Shown piece after piece: positions 17,333-25,780 of a stretch of 64,000 bases of DNA (position 1 is the stretch's first letter; each line of letters opens with the position of its first letter). Made by a program: the position numbers and the translations under genes. This stretch comes from Labrenzia sp. 011. GTDB lineage: Bacteria > Pseudomonadota > Alphaproteobacteria > Rhizobiales > Stappiaceae. The notes below the pieces were generated by a model. That model was not told where the DNA came from, did no database searches, and was given only the letters and a program-made list of their open reading frames with translations. The stretch is taken from the NCBI RefSeq assembly GCF_003075075.1, contig NZ_QCYM01000004.1, positions 124,001 to 188,000 on the forward strand, read 5' to 3'.

Positions 17333-17549
17333 AGACCCTGCTTCCTTCGGGCCACAGGCTGCCAAGGGGCCGGTTTTCCTGACCCAGGTCACAGGCAGGC
17401 ACGGCTGTCGCAGGACGGGGCGACCGGTGTGCGGGGGGCCTCAAATGATTTCAAAGACAAGCGGATCGGGCCGGGACTTGGGGGCGCCTTAGGAGCGATC
17501 CGTCAAGACTCACCTTGCAAATCCCGGGGCCGCGGTGGACACTCGCCGC

Positions 17550-18089
17550 ATGAACGAAGCGCAGGAACAAATCGCGGCCGGTCTGGAACAGGTGTTCTGG
17601 AGCAGGGGCTTCGCGGAGCCGAGCGTTCCGGAGTTGCGGGCCGGCGTGGGCGTGAGCATGCGTACACTGTACCGGTATTTTCCCTCCCGGGAAGCCATGA
17701 TTCTCGGCGCGCTTGAGCATCGTCACCGCCGTTACCTCAGCTATGTGCGCGAAGGCGTGGGGGCGCCGGGGCTGGCGGCTGCGGAGCAGCTGTTCGACAA
17801 GCTCGGCGGCTGGATGCGCATGACGGAGGGCAAGGAGTGTTTCTTCCGGCAGGCGCTGGCGGCAAATCCGGACAGTTCGGGCATCGAAGTGACGGTCAGG
17901 CGGCACAAGGGAGAACTTCTGAAGTTCTTCGGCGAGCTCTGCGGACAGGCGGGGTTTGCATCGACCCTCTATCTGCTGCATGAGGGCGTAACCGCCTGCT
18001 ACGCGGAAATGGGTGAGACGGCCGTCGAAGACGCCAAGCGGCTCGTCCGCGAAATGTTCAGGGCGGCGAACGAAAAGCGCCTGTCGTAA
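17550..18089 (+). CDS. TetR/AcrR-family transcriptional regulator
   Basis: About 179 residues with an N-terminal TetR DNA-binding domain (GVSMRTLYRYFPSREAMILGAL) and a helical ligand-binding domain. The domain is less canonical at its start than usual. ATG at 17550 is used here; GTG at 17535 would add five residues. It is convergent with the leucine-type dehydrogenase and has no co-oriented partner, so its target is unclear; autoregulation is usual for the family. The 200-bp gap upstream holds nothing recognisable. Confidence 0.85.
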   Translation: MNEAQEQIAAGLEQVFWSRGFAEPSVPELRAGVGVSMRTLYRYFPSREAMILGALEHRHRRYLSYVREGVGAPGLAAAEQLFDKLGGWMRMTEGKECFFRQALAANPDSSGIEVTVRRHKGELLKFFGELCGQAGFASTLYLLHEGVTACYAEMGETAVEDAKRLVREMFRAANEKRLS

Positions 18090-18113
18090 ATCAGCCCGGA
18101 CCTTCGCCGCTCC

Positions 18114-18139
18114 GGAAGGGCGGCATGACCGCCTCTTCC
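18114..18139. terminator. Hairpin between convergent tetR-type and dehydrogenase genes
   Basis: GGAAG-GGCGG, loop CATGA, CCGCC-T-CTTCC pairs over ten bases with one bulge. It lies 25 bp beyond each of the two converging genes, where a shared terminator is expected. There is no long T-tract. Confidence 0.4.
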
Positions 18140-18163
18140 CGGGCAGCGCAGACCCGTCCGGTG

Positions 18164-19237
18164 TCAGGCCTTTCCCGATTTCGCCAATCTCTCCTCGGCC
18201 ATGGCGTCCGCGACACGTTCCGGCGTGGTCTCTTCCCTTGCGGCCCGCTCGAAGATGGCGGCAAGCGTGTCGCCGATGGCCTCGGTCTTTTCGCGAACGC
18301 GTGCGTCGTTACCGCCCGGTGTTGCCAGCGCGATGGATATGACCCCGCCGGCATTGATCACGTAGTCCGGTGCGTAAAGAATGCCGCGTTTCTTCAGGGC
18401 CTCGCCGTCGGCAGGGGTCTGAAGCTGATTGTTGGCGGCGCCGGCGACGATCCGCGCCCGGATCTGCGGAACGGTTCTGGCGTTGAGGCCGGCGCCGAGG
18501 GCGCAGGGAACGAAAATGTCGGCCTCGATCATATGGGCCTCGGCCGGGTCGACGGCCACCGCGCCGAAGGTCTCGGTCGCCCGCAGGACAGCGGGGGCGT
18601 GGATGTCGGATACGACCAGTTTCGCCCCGGCCTCATGGAGCCTGCGGGCGACATCGAACCCCACATGTCCGAGACCCTGGACGGATACGGTTCTGCCCTC
18701 AAGTCCGTCGTCGCCGAATGTATGGCGCGCGCAGGCCAGGATCCCCGTGAATACGCCAAGCGCGGTATAGGGGGAGGGATCTCCCAGCCCGGTGGCGCTC
18801 GTGCCGCGCACATGTTCGGTCTTGCGGGCGACGGCCTCCATGTCCTGCGGCGAAACGCCAACATCCTCGGCCGTGATGTAGGTTCCCGCAAGCCGTTCCA
18901 CATGGCGGCCAAAGGCCTCCATCATCTCGACGGACTTGTCCTTGCGCGGGTCGGCGATGATCACCGCCTTGCCGCCCCCCAGGTCGAGACCGGCAAGCGA
19001 ATTCTTGTAGGTCATGCCGCGGGAGAGGCGCAGCGCATCGGTCAGGGCGTCGTAGGCGTTGTCATAGGGCCAGACACGGCAGCCCCCCAGTGCAGGGCCA
19101 AGGGTCGTATCGTGAACCGCAATGATTGCTCTCAGGCCGGTGCGCTTGTCCCTGACGAATACAATGTCTTCGTGATCGCTCATTTCCGGGTGGTCGAAAA
19201 CGGTGCTGGGGCGTATGGAAGTCTGCAAGGCGTTCAT
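18164..19237 (-). CDS. Leu/Phe/Glu-type amino-acid dehydrogenase
   Basis: 357 residues of the Glu/Leu/Phe/Val dehydrogenase family. Substrate-domain motifs are GPALGGCRVWPY and the catalytic-lysine segments MTYKNSLAGLDLGGGKAVI; the NAD-binding domain has VQGLGHVGFDVARRL (GxGxxG). Length matches leucine and phenylalanine dehydrogenases rather than glutamate dehydrogenase. It should deaminate a branched-chain or aromatic amino acid to its 2-oxo acid with NAD. A TakP-type 2-oxo-acid TRAP system lies 5 kb away, a suggestive but unproven link. The upstream region, shared with the divergent NicO fusion, has a 14-base palindrome. Confidence 0.9.
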   Translation of the reverse strand: MNALQTSIRPSTVFDHPEMSDHEDIVFVRDKRTGLRAIIAVHDTTLGPALGGCRVWPYDNAYDALTDALRLSRGMTYKNSLAGLDLGGGKAVIIADPRKDKSVEMMEAFGRHVERLAGTYITAEDVGVSPQDMEAVARKTEHVRGTSATGLGDPSPYTALGVFTGILACARHTFGDDGLEGRTVSVQGLGHVGFDVARRLHEAGAKLVVSDIHAPAVLRATETFGAVAVDPAEAHMIEADIFVPCALGAGLNARTVPQIRARIVAGAANNQLQTPADGEALKKRGILYAPDYVINAGGVISIALATPGGNDARVREKTEAIGDTLAAIFERAAREETTPERVADAMAEERLAKSGKA

Positions 19238-19328
19238 GGCAGGATAGTCCGGCTGATTGGGAATGCGAATATTTTAGGCGTGTTCTGGGGAATAGTGTCT
19301 TTTTTTGTCTAAAAATCGTCAGTGAACG

Positions 19329-19342
19329 GGAACAGATGTTCC
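19329..19342. promoter_or_regulatory. Palindromic operator candidate GGAACA-GA-TGTTCC
   Basis: A perfect six-base inverted repeat with a two-base centre lies 92 bp upstream of the dehydrogenase start and 159 bp upstream of the DUF1007-NicO gene, in their divergent intergenic region. It does not fit EcfG spacing. The binding protein is unknown. Confidence 0.3.
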
Positions 19343-19500
19343 GAAAAATGCTACGGAAGGTAGAAATTGTTTCAATGAAATTCCGCGCCGCACCACCCTG
19401 CCATTATCCTGCCCTCTTATGTGGTCTAGGTCTCCTCCAGTTCCATCTGACCAGACGGGTGATTCCGGTGCATTTTCGACCAGTCCCATTCCTCAGGGCC

Positions 19501-21372
19501 ATGCGTTCGACGGGGCGCCAGGTGCTGCTTGCGGCAAGTCTGCTGCCCGTGTTGCTGTCGGTGCTTCTCACCAGCGCCGCCGCGCATCCGCATGTTTTCG
19601 TGGAGGCCAGATCGAAACTGGTCTTCGACGACACCGGCCAGGCTGTTGCGGTCAATCACGTGTTCCGCTTCGATGACGCCTTCTCGGCCTTCGCGATGCA
19701 GGGCTTCGACATGAACGGGGACGGTGTCTATTCGCGCGAGGAGCTGAGCGAGCTGGCGAAGGTCAATGTGGAGAGCATGGCCGACTTCGGCTACTTCACC
19801 TTCGGCGACAACACGCGGATCGAGTTCGATTTCAATGCGCCGAGCGAATACTGGCTGGAAGTCCGGACGGTGCCGCTCGAGGACTACTGGGCGATGAAGC
19901 CGGAAGATTTCGCGGCGATGGAAGAGGACATTCGCATGAACGGCGGGACGATGCTGGAAAGTGTCGATCTTCTGGAGCTGCATTTCACGCTTCCGCTCAA
20001 GGAACCGAGTGACGCGGCCAATCCGATCACGCTGGATGTCTATGATCCGACCTATTATGTGGATTTCCGGTTCGGCAAGGAAAGCAGCGCTATCGGCACG
20101 GTCAACGCGCCCGGCGCCTGTCAGGTGACCCGCAAGGAACCGCCGCCGCTGGATGACGCGACGGCCTATGCCCTGGCGCAGATCGGCGCCGACCAGCGGG
20201 ATCTGCCGCCGGAGCTGCAATCGGCCGCGGCGACCCAGGTCAACCAGATGATTGTCAATTGCGCCGCTGCCGTGGCCGCCGGTTCGGCGGAAGTCCCGTC
20301 CGGGGAACCCGCCGCGACAGAGGTTGCGGCGGCGTCTCGGGACGGCGACGCGGCGATCAAGTCCGCGTCACGGGCGGAGGCGGTCGTCAGTGCGGTGGAG
20401 ACGGATGTTGCGGTCATCGATCCTTCCGCCGGAACCTCTTTTCAATCGGGAATTCTGGACACGATCTTCGGCACCATCGCGGTCAAGCAGAAGGAATTCT
20501 ACCAGGCGCTGGTGGCAAGTCTGCGGTCGTTCCGCAACAATCCGCACGCCGTATGGCTTCTCATGGGGCTGTCCTTTACCTACGGCATCTTTCATGCGGC
20601 GGGACCCGGGCACGGAAAGGCGATCATCACATCCTATGTGGTGGCCAACAACGAGACCTTGCGGAAGGGCATCGTCCTGTCCTTCGCTTCCGCCTTCGCC
20701 CAGGCGGTGACGGCCATCGTCCTTGTCGGGGGGCTTGCCGTGGTGTTCAACCTGACGAGCATTGCCATTCAGGATACCGCGCGCTGGTTCGAGATAGGCT
20801 CCTACGTGATGATCACGGCGCTCGGTGGCTGGCTGCTCTGGCAGAAGGCCCTACGGCCATTGCTGGCTTTTGCCGTGTCGCGGCTGACGACCGGTCAACT
20901 CGCGTATGCGGGAGCATCCGGGCACGCGCATGACCACGGTCATGACCATGGTCATCACCACCATCATCATCACGAGATGGGGCCGGACGGGGTCTGCGCC
21001 ACCTGCGGTCATGCGCATGCGCCGACACCGGACATGCTTGTCGGCCGCATCACTCTGGCGCGGGCGGCTTCCATCGTTCTTGCGGTGGGTCTGCGCCCGT
21101 GTACCGGCGCGTTGATCGTGCTGGTCTTCGCCCTGTCGCAAGGAATGATCGCCGCGGGCATCGCCTCCACCCTGGCCATGGCCGTGGGAACCGGCATAAC
21201 GGTTTCCCTGCTCGCGGGGCTGGCGGTCGGCGCCAAGGATCTGGCCGTGAGGCTTTTCGGCGAAGGCAGCCCGATGTCGGGCCGGATCCACAGGACCATC
21301 GAGATTGTGGGGGCGGTCATCGTCTTCCTGCTCGGGGTGACCCTGCTGATCGCGACTGTCGGCTGGGGATAG
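19501..21372 (+). CDS. DUF1007-NicO nickel/cobalt transporter fusion
   Basis: About 623 residues. An N-terminal signal ends AAAHPHVFVEA, the start of a DUF1007 domain (about 28-230) that presumably handles metal in the periplasm. A low-complexity Ala/Glu linker follows. The C-terminal half (about 320-620) is a NicO/RcnA-like membrane domain with GIFHAAGPGHGKA near 364 and a cytoplasmic or periplasmic His-rich loop (about 475-508, [15 protein letters not shown]) followed by CATCGHAHA. Separate dctA-like DUF1007 and NicO genes are usually neighbours; here they are one frame. The ATG at 19501 is chosen because it heads the signal peptide; upstream in-frame starts exist. Import versus export of Ni/Co is not decided by sequence. 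Confidence 0.88.
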   Translation: MRSTGRQVLLAASLLPVLLSVLLTSAAAHPHVFVEARSKLVFDDTGQAVAVNHVFRFDDAFSAFAMQGFDMNGDGVYSREELSELAKVNVESMADFGYFTFGDNTRIEFDFNAPSEYWLEVRTVPLEDYWAMKPEDFAAMEEDIRMNGGTMLESVDLLELHFTLPLKEPSDAANPITLDVYDPTYYVDFRFGKESSAIGTVNAPGACQVTRKEPPPLDDATAYALAQIGADQRDLPPELQSAAATQVNQMIVNCAAAVAAGSAEVPSGEPAATEVAAASRDGDAAIKSASRAEAVVSAVETDVAVIDPSAGTSFQSGILDTIFGTIAVKQKEFYQALVASLRSFRNNPHAVWLLMGLSFTYGIFHAAGPGHGKAIITSYVVANNETLRKGIVLSFASAFAQAVTAIVLVGGLAVVFNLTSIAIQDTARWFEIGSYVMITALGGWLLWQKALRPLLAFAVSRLTTGQLAYAGASGHAHDHGHDHGHHHHHHHEMGPDGVCATCGHAHAPTPDMLVGRITLARAASIVLAVGLRPCTGALIVLVFALSQGMIAAGIASTLAMAVGTGITVSLLAGLAVGAKDLAVRLFGEGSPMSGRIHRTIEIVGAVIVFLLGVTLLIATVGWG

Positions 21373-21454
21373 CCATCTCATTGACCGCGCGCTGGGCCGC
21401 GTTCTGCATGCCGTCGCTGCCGTGAAACCAGGACTGTGGCACAAGCTGCGAGAG

Positions 21455-21475
21455 GTCCCGGATCAGGTCCGGGAC
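21455..21475. repeat. Intergenic palindrome, possible dispersed repeat or terminator
   Basis: GTCCCGGA-TCAGG-TCCGGGAC forms a perfect 8-bp stem. It lies between the convergent NicO fusion and the GATase-like gene, so it may act as a shared terminator. The GATCAGGTCCGGGA wording is typical of dispersed GC-rich palindromic repeats in alphaproteobacterial intergenic DNA; copy number elsewhere in the genome cannot be seen here. Confidence 0.5.
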
Positions 21476-21530
21476 GGCAGGCGGGTGCCGGACCGGTTCC
21501 CTTCGGCAGCGGCAGTGCTTCAATCCGCCT

Positions 21531-22289
21531 TCAAAGACCCAGGCGTCTTTCCCTGTAGGCGCGGACCGCATCGCCGAAAGCGGCGAACAGTTTTTGCGAA
21601 GGCCCGTCCGTCATCACCCAGTATTCCGGGTGCCACTGGGTGGCGAGCACATACCCGGGGCTGCCGGCGAGCGAAACGGCTTCGATGGTGCCGTCTTCCG
21701 CCAGGGCCTCGATTGTCAGTCCGTTGCCGAGATCGCCGAGCGCCTGCCGGTGCAGGGAATTGACCTCGAAGGGCTCCGCGCCGATCACCTTTTCCAGGCA
21801 TCCGCCGGCCGACACCTCAACCGGATGGGCGATGCGGAAGCGTTCTTCCTGACGCTCGGAAACCGGCGCGCGGTGGTCCCTGCGGCCCTCCATCGCCTGG
21901 ATTTCCGTCAGCAACGTGCCGCCGAGGGCGACATTCAGCTCCTGCATGCCGCGGCAGATGGCAAAGACCGGGACGCCCCGTTCGATGGCGCGCTTGAGGA
22001 GCGGCAGCGTGGTTGCATCGCGGTCCGGATCGTAGGGGCCGTTTTCCTCCGTCGGTTCCTGGCCGTAGAGCTGCGGATTGACGTTCGAACGCGAGCCGGT
22101 CGCCAGAACGCCGTCGACCTGGTCGAGGGCGGCATCCAGATCGAGATCCGGACCGAGGGACGGCAGAATCATCGGGATGGCATCCGAGCCTTTCAGGACG
22201 GCCTGAAGATAGGTCGATACTGCGGCGTGCCAGTTGTAGCCATCGAGGGCTTTCACGTCGGCGGTTACCAGGACGAGCGGTTTGGTCAT
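21531..22289 (-). CDS. Class I GATase-like gamma-glutamyl-GABA hydrolase (PuuD family)
   Basis: 252 residues. The nucleophile elbow AICRGMQELN (Cys near 111) and the catalytic QWHPEYW motif place it in the peptidase C26/PuuD family, which hydrolyses gamma-glutamyl amides such as gamma-glutamyl-GABA in polyamine breakdown. No other Puu genes are adjacent, so a general gamma-glutamyl hydrolase role is possible. The first residues MTKPLVLVTAD are typical for the family. It is convergent with the NicO fusion and lies 79 bp downstream of the LuxR-type regulator on the same strand. Confidence 0.88.
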   Translation of the reverse strand: MTKPLVLVTADVKALDGYNWHAAVSTYLQAVLKGSDAIPMILPSLGPDLDLDAALDQVDGVLATGSRSNVNPQLYGQEPTEENGPYDPDRDATTLPLLKRAIERGVPVFAICRGMQELNVALGGTLLTEIQAMEGRRDHRAPVSERQEERFRIAHPVEVSAGGCLEKVIGAEPFEVNSLHRQALGDLGNGLTIEALAEDGTIEAVSLAGSPGYVLATQWHPEYWVMTDGPSQKLFAAFGDAVRAYRERRLGL

Positions 22290-22368
22290 GTTCGGGCCTG
22301 TAGTGCGGGGGACGACTTGCGGATAGTTTGCAGGACGGGTTTAGCGGATGATCCTAAGGCTCCGTACC

Positions 22369-23043
22369 CTAATCCAGCAATCCCAGATCCTGCGCAACCT
22401 TGTAAAGCTGCGCGGCATTCTTGTTGCCGACCTTTTCCCGGAGGTTGAGGCGGTGGGACTCGACGGTGCGGACGCTGATGCCGAGCTCCTTGGCCACTTC
22501 CTTGTTGGGCTGGCCCCGGGCGATGGCGGACAGCACCTGGCGTTCGCGTTCCGTCAGGCCGTAGGGGTCTTCCACCGGGGCGGAGGTGGCCGCGCCCACA
22601 AGGGTGGGGCCGACGGCGGCGGAAAAATAGTAGCCGCCGGTGGCGACGCTGGTGATGGCGGTGATCATCTCCGTGGCCGAGATATCCTTGAGGATGTAGC
22701 CGCGTGCGCCGGCCTGGACCACGCCGCGCACATATTCGGGATTGTCATAGACCGAAAGGACGAGGACCGCGGTCTCCGGCAGGCTCTTGCGCACCTGTCG
22801 TGCCGCCTCGAGGCCGTTCATGACCGGCATGGAAACATCCATCAGGAGGACGTCGGGGCGCAGTTCCTCGGCAAGGCTGACCGCCTCACGGCCGTTGGTG
22901 GCTTCCCCGACCACTTCCAGGTCCGCAACCTTCTGGAGCCGGGCGCGGATGCCGTCCCGGACCAGTTCGTGATCGTCGGCGAGCAGGACCCGGACCGGCT
23001 TGCCGCTTTGCCTGCGTGCTGGCGAATGTGAGTGCATTGTCAT
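22369..23043 (-). CDS. LuxR/NarL-family response regulator
   Basis: 224 residues: receiver with DD near the N-terminus, phospho-acceptor in DVLLMDVSMPVMN and KDIS, then a LuxR-type helix-turn-helix (LTERERQVLSAIARGQPNKEVAKELGISVRTVESHRLNL). It is 7 bp downstream of the cache-kinase gene, so the two form a two-component pair. The operon diverges from the TRAP genes; an imperfect inverted repeat in that gap (24469-24486) is the obvious candidate binding site. Regulation of the TRAP transporter is inferred. Confidence 0.93.
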   Translation of the reverse strand: MTMHSHSPARRQSGKPVRVLLADDHELVRDGIRARLQKVADLEVVGEATNGREAVSLAEELRPDVLLMDVSMPVMNGLEAARQVRKSLPETAVLVLSVYDNPEYVRGVVQAGARGYILKDISATEMITAITSVATGGYYFSAAVGPTLVGAATSAPVEDPYGLTERERQVLSAIARGQPNKEVAKELGISVRTVESHRLNLREKVGNKNAAQLYKVAQDLGLLD

Positions 23044-23050
23044 TCCCGGA

Positions 23051-24412
23051 TCATGCCGCGCTTGCGAGCCGTTTGTCGAGCGGCATCTGAACCCTGATCC
23101 GGGTGCCGCCCACGGGCCTGCGGCTCAGGGTCAGCCTGCCGCCGTAGGTCTCTATCCGCTCACGCATGTTGCGGAAACCCAGGCCGCCGGATCTGGGCAG
23201 GGGACGCGGCAGGCCGACGCCGTTGTCATCGACGGACAGAATGAGGTTGTGGAGGCCGACCTTCAGGCTGATGGTGACCTCGGAGGCGCCCGCATGCCGG
23301 GCGACATTGGTCAGGCATTCCTGCACCACCCGGTAGAGGGCGGTCTTTGCGCCTTCGGCCAGGCGGGTATGACACTGGTCGGCGGTCACATTGACGACGA
23401 TGCCGGACTGGTTCTGGAATTCCTTGCCGAGACTTCCGAGGGCGGCGGAGAGCCCCATGTCGTCCAGGACGCTCGGGCGCAGGTCGCGGGAGATCCGCCG
23501 GACCTCGGCAATGGTCCCGTCGAGGGTCGTCAGGCATTTGGCGGCCTGGGCCTGCAGATCCGGGGCGCGGCCTGCCTCGCTATGGATCATCTCCACGCCG
23601 TAGCGGACGGAGACGAGCAGCTGGGAAATGCTGTCGTGGAGTTCGGTCGAAACCCGTTTTCGCTCCTGTTCCTGAACCTGGAAGATGCGATTGGTCAGTT
23701 CCTTCAGCTTGCTGTCGGCGAAGCGCTGTTCGGAAAAGCGCACGCCGGCGATCAATGTGCCGGCAACGACGATGGCGACCAGCGTGATGATGAAGGTCAC
23801 CAGCAATGTCTGCCGGATGCTGCGGGCGATGTCGGAATGGATCGCGGCCACCTCGCGCGCGATGTCGTCAGTATAAAGGCCCGTGCCCAGCATCCAGCCC
23901 CATTTGTCGAGCAGGATCGCGTAGCCGAGCTTTTCCTCGACGGTTCCTGTCGAGGGCTTGTGCCAGACATACTGATGAAAGCCGCCGCCGGCCCTTGCGG
24001 CCTCGATGAGGTTGCGGATCACATAGTCGCCGTTGGCGTCCTGAAGCTCCCACCAGTTGCCGTCGACAAGGTGGGGCAACTTGGGATGGACGATGTTGGT
24101 TCCATCGAGGGTATAGACGAAGAAATAGCCGTCATAATCGAAGGTCAGATGCTGCAGGATATCCTTGACCCGCGCCTGGGCGGCCTCGCGGCCGCCGGGT
24201 TCATCGCGGTAGATCTGCTCGATCGATGTCAGGGCGAGGCTGACATAATTGCGGATCTCCTGACGCTTGGTGGACAGGATCCGCTGTTCGACAGTCCGCG
24301 TCTGGGCGTCGATCATTTCGCGCGATTGGTAATAGGTCGTGCCGCCGATCAGGATGGACACCGCGATCAGGGGGAGGATCGTGATAAGCAGCAATTTGGT
24401 CTTGAACGTCAC
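23051..24412 (-). CDS. Cache-domain sensor histidine kinase (HisKA_3)
   Basis: 453 residues. A first membrane helix (about 7-27) is followed by a periplasmic single-cache domain (about 35-185; FDYDGYFFVYTLDGTNIVHP, WGWMLGTGLY), a second helix (about 190-215), a HisKA_3 dimerisation domain with the phospho-acceptor in ELHDSISQLL near 257, and an ATPase domain with DDNGVGLP and GGLGFRNMRER. Single-cache domains of this type commonly bind small organic acids. With the adjacent LuxR-type regulator and the divergent TRAP operon, it probably senses the transporter's carboxylate substrate. Confidence 0.93.
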   Translation of the reverse strand: MTFKTKLLLITILPLIAVSILIGGTTYYQSREMIDAQTRTVEQRILSTKRQEIRNYVSLALTSIEQIYRDEPGGREAAQARVKDILQHLTFDYDGYFFVYTLDGTNIVHPKLPHLVDGNWWELQDANGDYVIRNLIEAARAGGGFHQYVWHKPSTGTVEEKLGYAILLDKWGWMLGTGLYTDDIAREVAAIHSDIARSIRQTLLVTFIITLVAIVVAGTLIAGVRFSEQRFADSKLKELTNRIFQVQEQERKRVSTELHDSISQLLVSVRYGVEMIHSEAGRAPDLQAQAAKCLTTLDGTIAEVRRISRDLRPSVLDDMGLSAALGSLGKEFQNQSGIVVNVTADQCHTRLAEGAKTALYRVVQECLTNVARHAGASEVTISLKVGLHNLILSVDDNGVGLPRPLPRSGGLGFRNMRERIETYGGRLTLSRRPVGGTRIRVQMPLDKRLASAA

Positions 24413-24468
24413 GTATATCGCCCTTTAGTTGCGCGGAGCTCTCCTATGCCGTATTTCTCTTGCGCGCA

Positions 24469-24486
24469 TTCGGTAGTATTACTGAA
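24469..24486. promoter_or_regulatory. Inverted repeat in the kinase/TRAP divergent region
   Basis: TTCGGTA-GTAT-TACTGAA pairs at six of seven positions, and its core resembles NarL-family half-sites. It is 57 bp upstream of the kinase start and 116 bp upstream of the TRAP binding-protein start. A site for the LuxR-type regulator next door is the simplest reading. Confidence 0.4.
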
Positions 24487-24601
24487 AAGCTGCGCAGAAC
24501 CACGAATAGCGTACTGGCCATCCGGTCAACTAGACATACGGCGAGATCGGTGCAAGTGTGTGCCCCGGTCCGAATATCGGGTCCGTTTAGGGAGGAAACT
24601 A

Positions 24602-25702
24602 ATGGATCGTCGTTCATTTATCAAAAAGGCTGGCCTTGGCGCCGGCGGTGTTGCTGCCGGTTCCGTTCTGGCAGCTCCGGCAATTGCCCAGGGCACCAAG
24701 GAAATGGTCATCGTTTCCACATGGCCGCGTGATTTTCCCGGTCTGGGTGTTCCGGCACAGCGCCTGGCAGCCCGTATCGCCGAGCTGACCGAAGGTCGCC
24801 TCAACGTGCAGTATTTCGCAGCCGGTGAACGTGTCGGTGCATTCGACTCCTTCGACGAAGTCGCTTCCGGCAACGCACAGGCCTATATCGGCGCCGACTA
24901 CTACTGGAAGGGCAAGCACCCTGGCTGGGCCGCTTTCACGGCCGTTCCGTTCGGTCTGACCTACGCGGAAATGGATGCCTGGACCAAATACGGCGGCGGC
25001 CAGGAACTGTGGGACGAGCTGGCCGGTGAATTCGGTCTGAAGAATCTTGCCATGGGCAACACCGGCGTCCAGATGGGCGGCTGGTTCAACAAGGAAATCG
25101 AGACCGCTGACGACCTGAAGGGTCTGAAGATGCGTATTCCGGGCCAGGGCGGTGACGTCATGGCGAAACTGGGCGCGTCTCCGGTTTCCCTGCCGGGTGG
25201 CCAGATTTACGAAAACCTCGTTTCCGGCGCCATCGATGCCACCGAGTGGGTTGGTCCCTTCAACGACTACTTCATGAAGTTCTACGAAGCGGCCAAATAC
25301 TACTACTATCCGGGCATGCACGAGCCGGGCGCACAGCTGGCGATCGGCCTGAACAAGGCATTCTGGGACGGTCTGAGCAAGGTCGATCAGGAGATCATCA
25401 AGGCTGCTGCTGCGGAAGAGAATGCCAACACCATGGCGGAAACCAACGCCAACAATGGTGCGTATCTCAAGCGTCTTGTCGAAGAACATGGCGTTGAGCT
25501 GCGCGAGTTCTCCGACGAGATCTACGACAGCTTCGGTGAAGCTGCTCAGGAAGTTCTGGAAGAAGCGATGGATCACTCCCCGCTTTCCAAGAAGATCTAC
25601 GAGAGTGTGATCAACGCGCGTCAGGAAATTGGCAGCTACATGGCAATCTCCGATATCGCCTTCAGCAACAAGCGCAACCGCTTCCTCGGTATTCCGAGCT
25701 AA
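24602..25702 (+). CDS. TRAP transporter substrate-binding protein, TakP-like
   Basis: 366 residues with a Tat-type signal (MDRRSFIKKAG...APAIAQ), so exported folded to the periplasm. It matches the TakP/DctP7 group: NTGVQMGGWFNKEI, DATEWVGPFND and YYYYPGMHEPG correspond to the conserved ligand-cleft segments, including the arginine/tryptophan region seen in TakP, which binds 2-oxo acids with a cation. The ATG at 24602 has GGGAGGAAA upstream; the frame is open for 1.6 kb before it only because of the antisense kinase gene. A stable hairpin 15 bp after the stop separates it from dctQ, which would favour higher levels of the binding protein. Confidence 0.93.
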   Translation: MDRRSFIKKAGLGAGGVAAGSVLAAPAIAQGTKEMVIVSTWPRDFPGLGVPAQRLAARIAELTEGRLNVQYFAAGERVGAFDSFDEVASGNAQAYIGADYYWKGKHPGWAAFTAVPFGLTYAEMDAWTKYGGGQELWDELAGEFGLKNLAMGNTGVQMGGWFNKEIETADDLKGLKMRIPGQGGDVMAKLGASPVSLPGGQIYENLVSGAIDATEWVGPFNDYFMKFYEAAKYYYYPGMHEPGAQLAIGLNKAFWDGLSKVDQEIIKAAAAEENANTMAETNANNGAYLKRLVEEHGVELREFSDEIYDSFGEAAQEVLEEAMDHSPLSKKIYESVINARQEIGSYMAISDIAFSNKRNRFLGIPS

Positions 25703-25716
25703 GCACCGCGGATAAA

Positions 25717-25746
25717 AGGGACGGGGCAATTCCCCGTCCCTCTTTA
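25717..25746 (+). terminator. Attenuating hairpin between TRAP binding protein and DctQ
   Basis: AGGGACGGGG-CAATT-CCCCGTCCCT is a perfect ten-pair stem followed by CTTTAT. It lies between the binding-protein gene and dctQ, 35 bp before the dctQ ATG. Partial termination here, or 3' end protection, would give more binding protein than membrane subunits. Confidence 0.7.
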
Positions 25747-25780
25747 TGTTTATGGACAAAGATAAAAAGGCTCAGCCACG

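Noticed and set aside
19329..19355. EcfG promoter at the GGAAC of the 14-base palindrome
   Set aside because: No CGTT lies 16 or 17 bases after it on either strand.
23000..24601. N-terminal extension of the TRAP binding protein
   Set aside because: The open frame upstream of 24602 is antisense to the kinase; the real start has a strong ribosome-binding site and a Tat signal.
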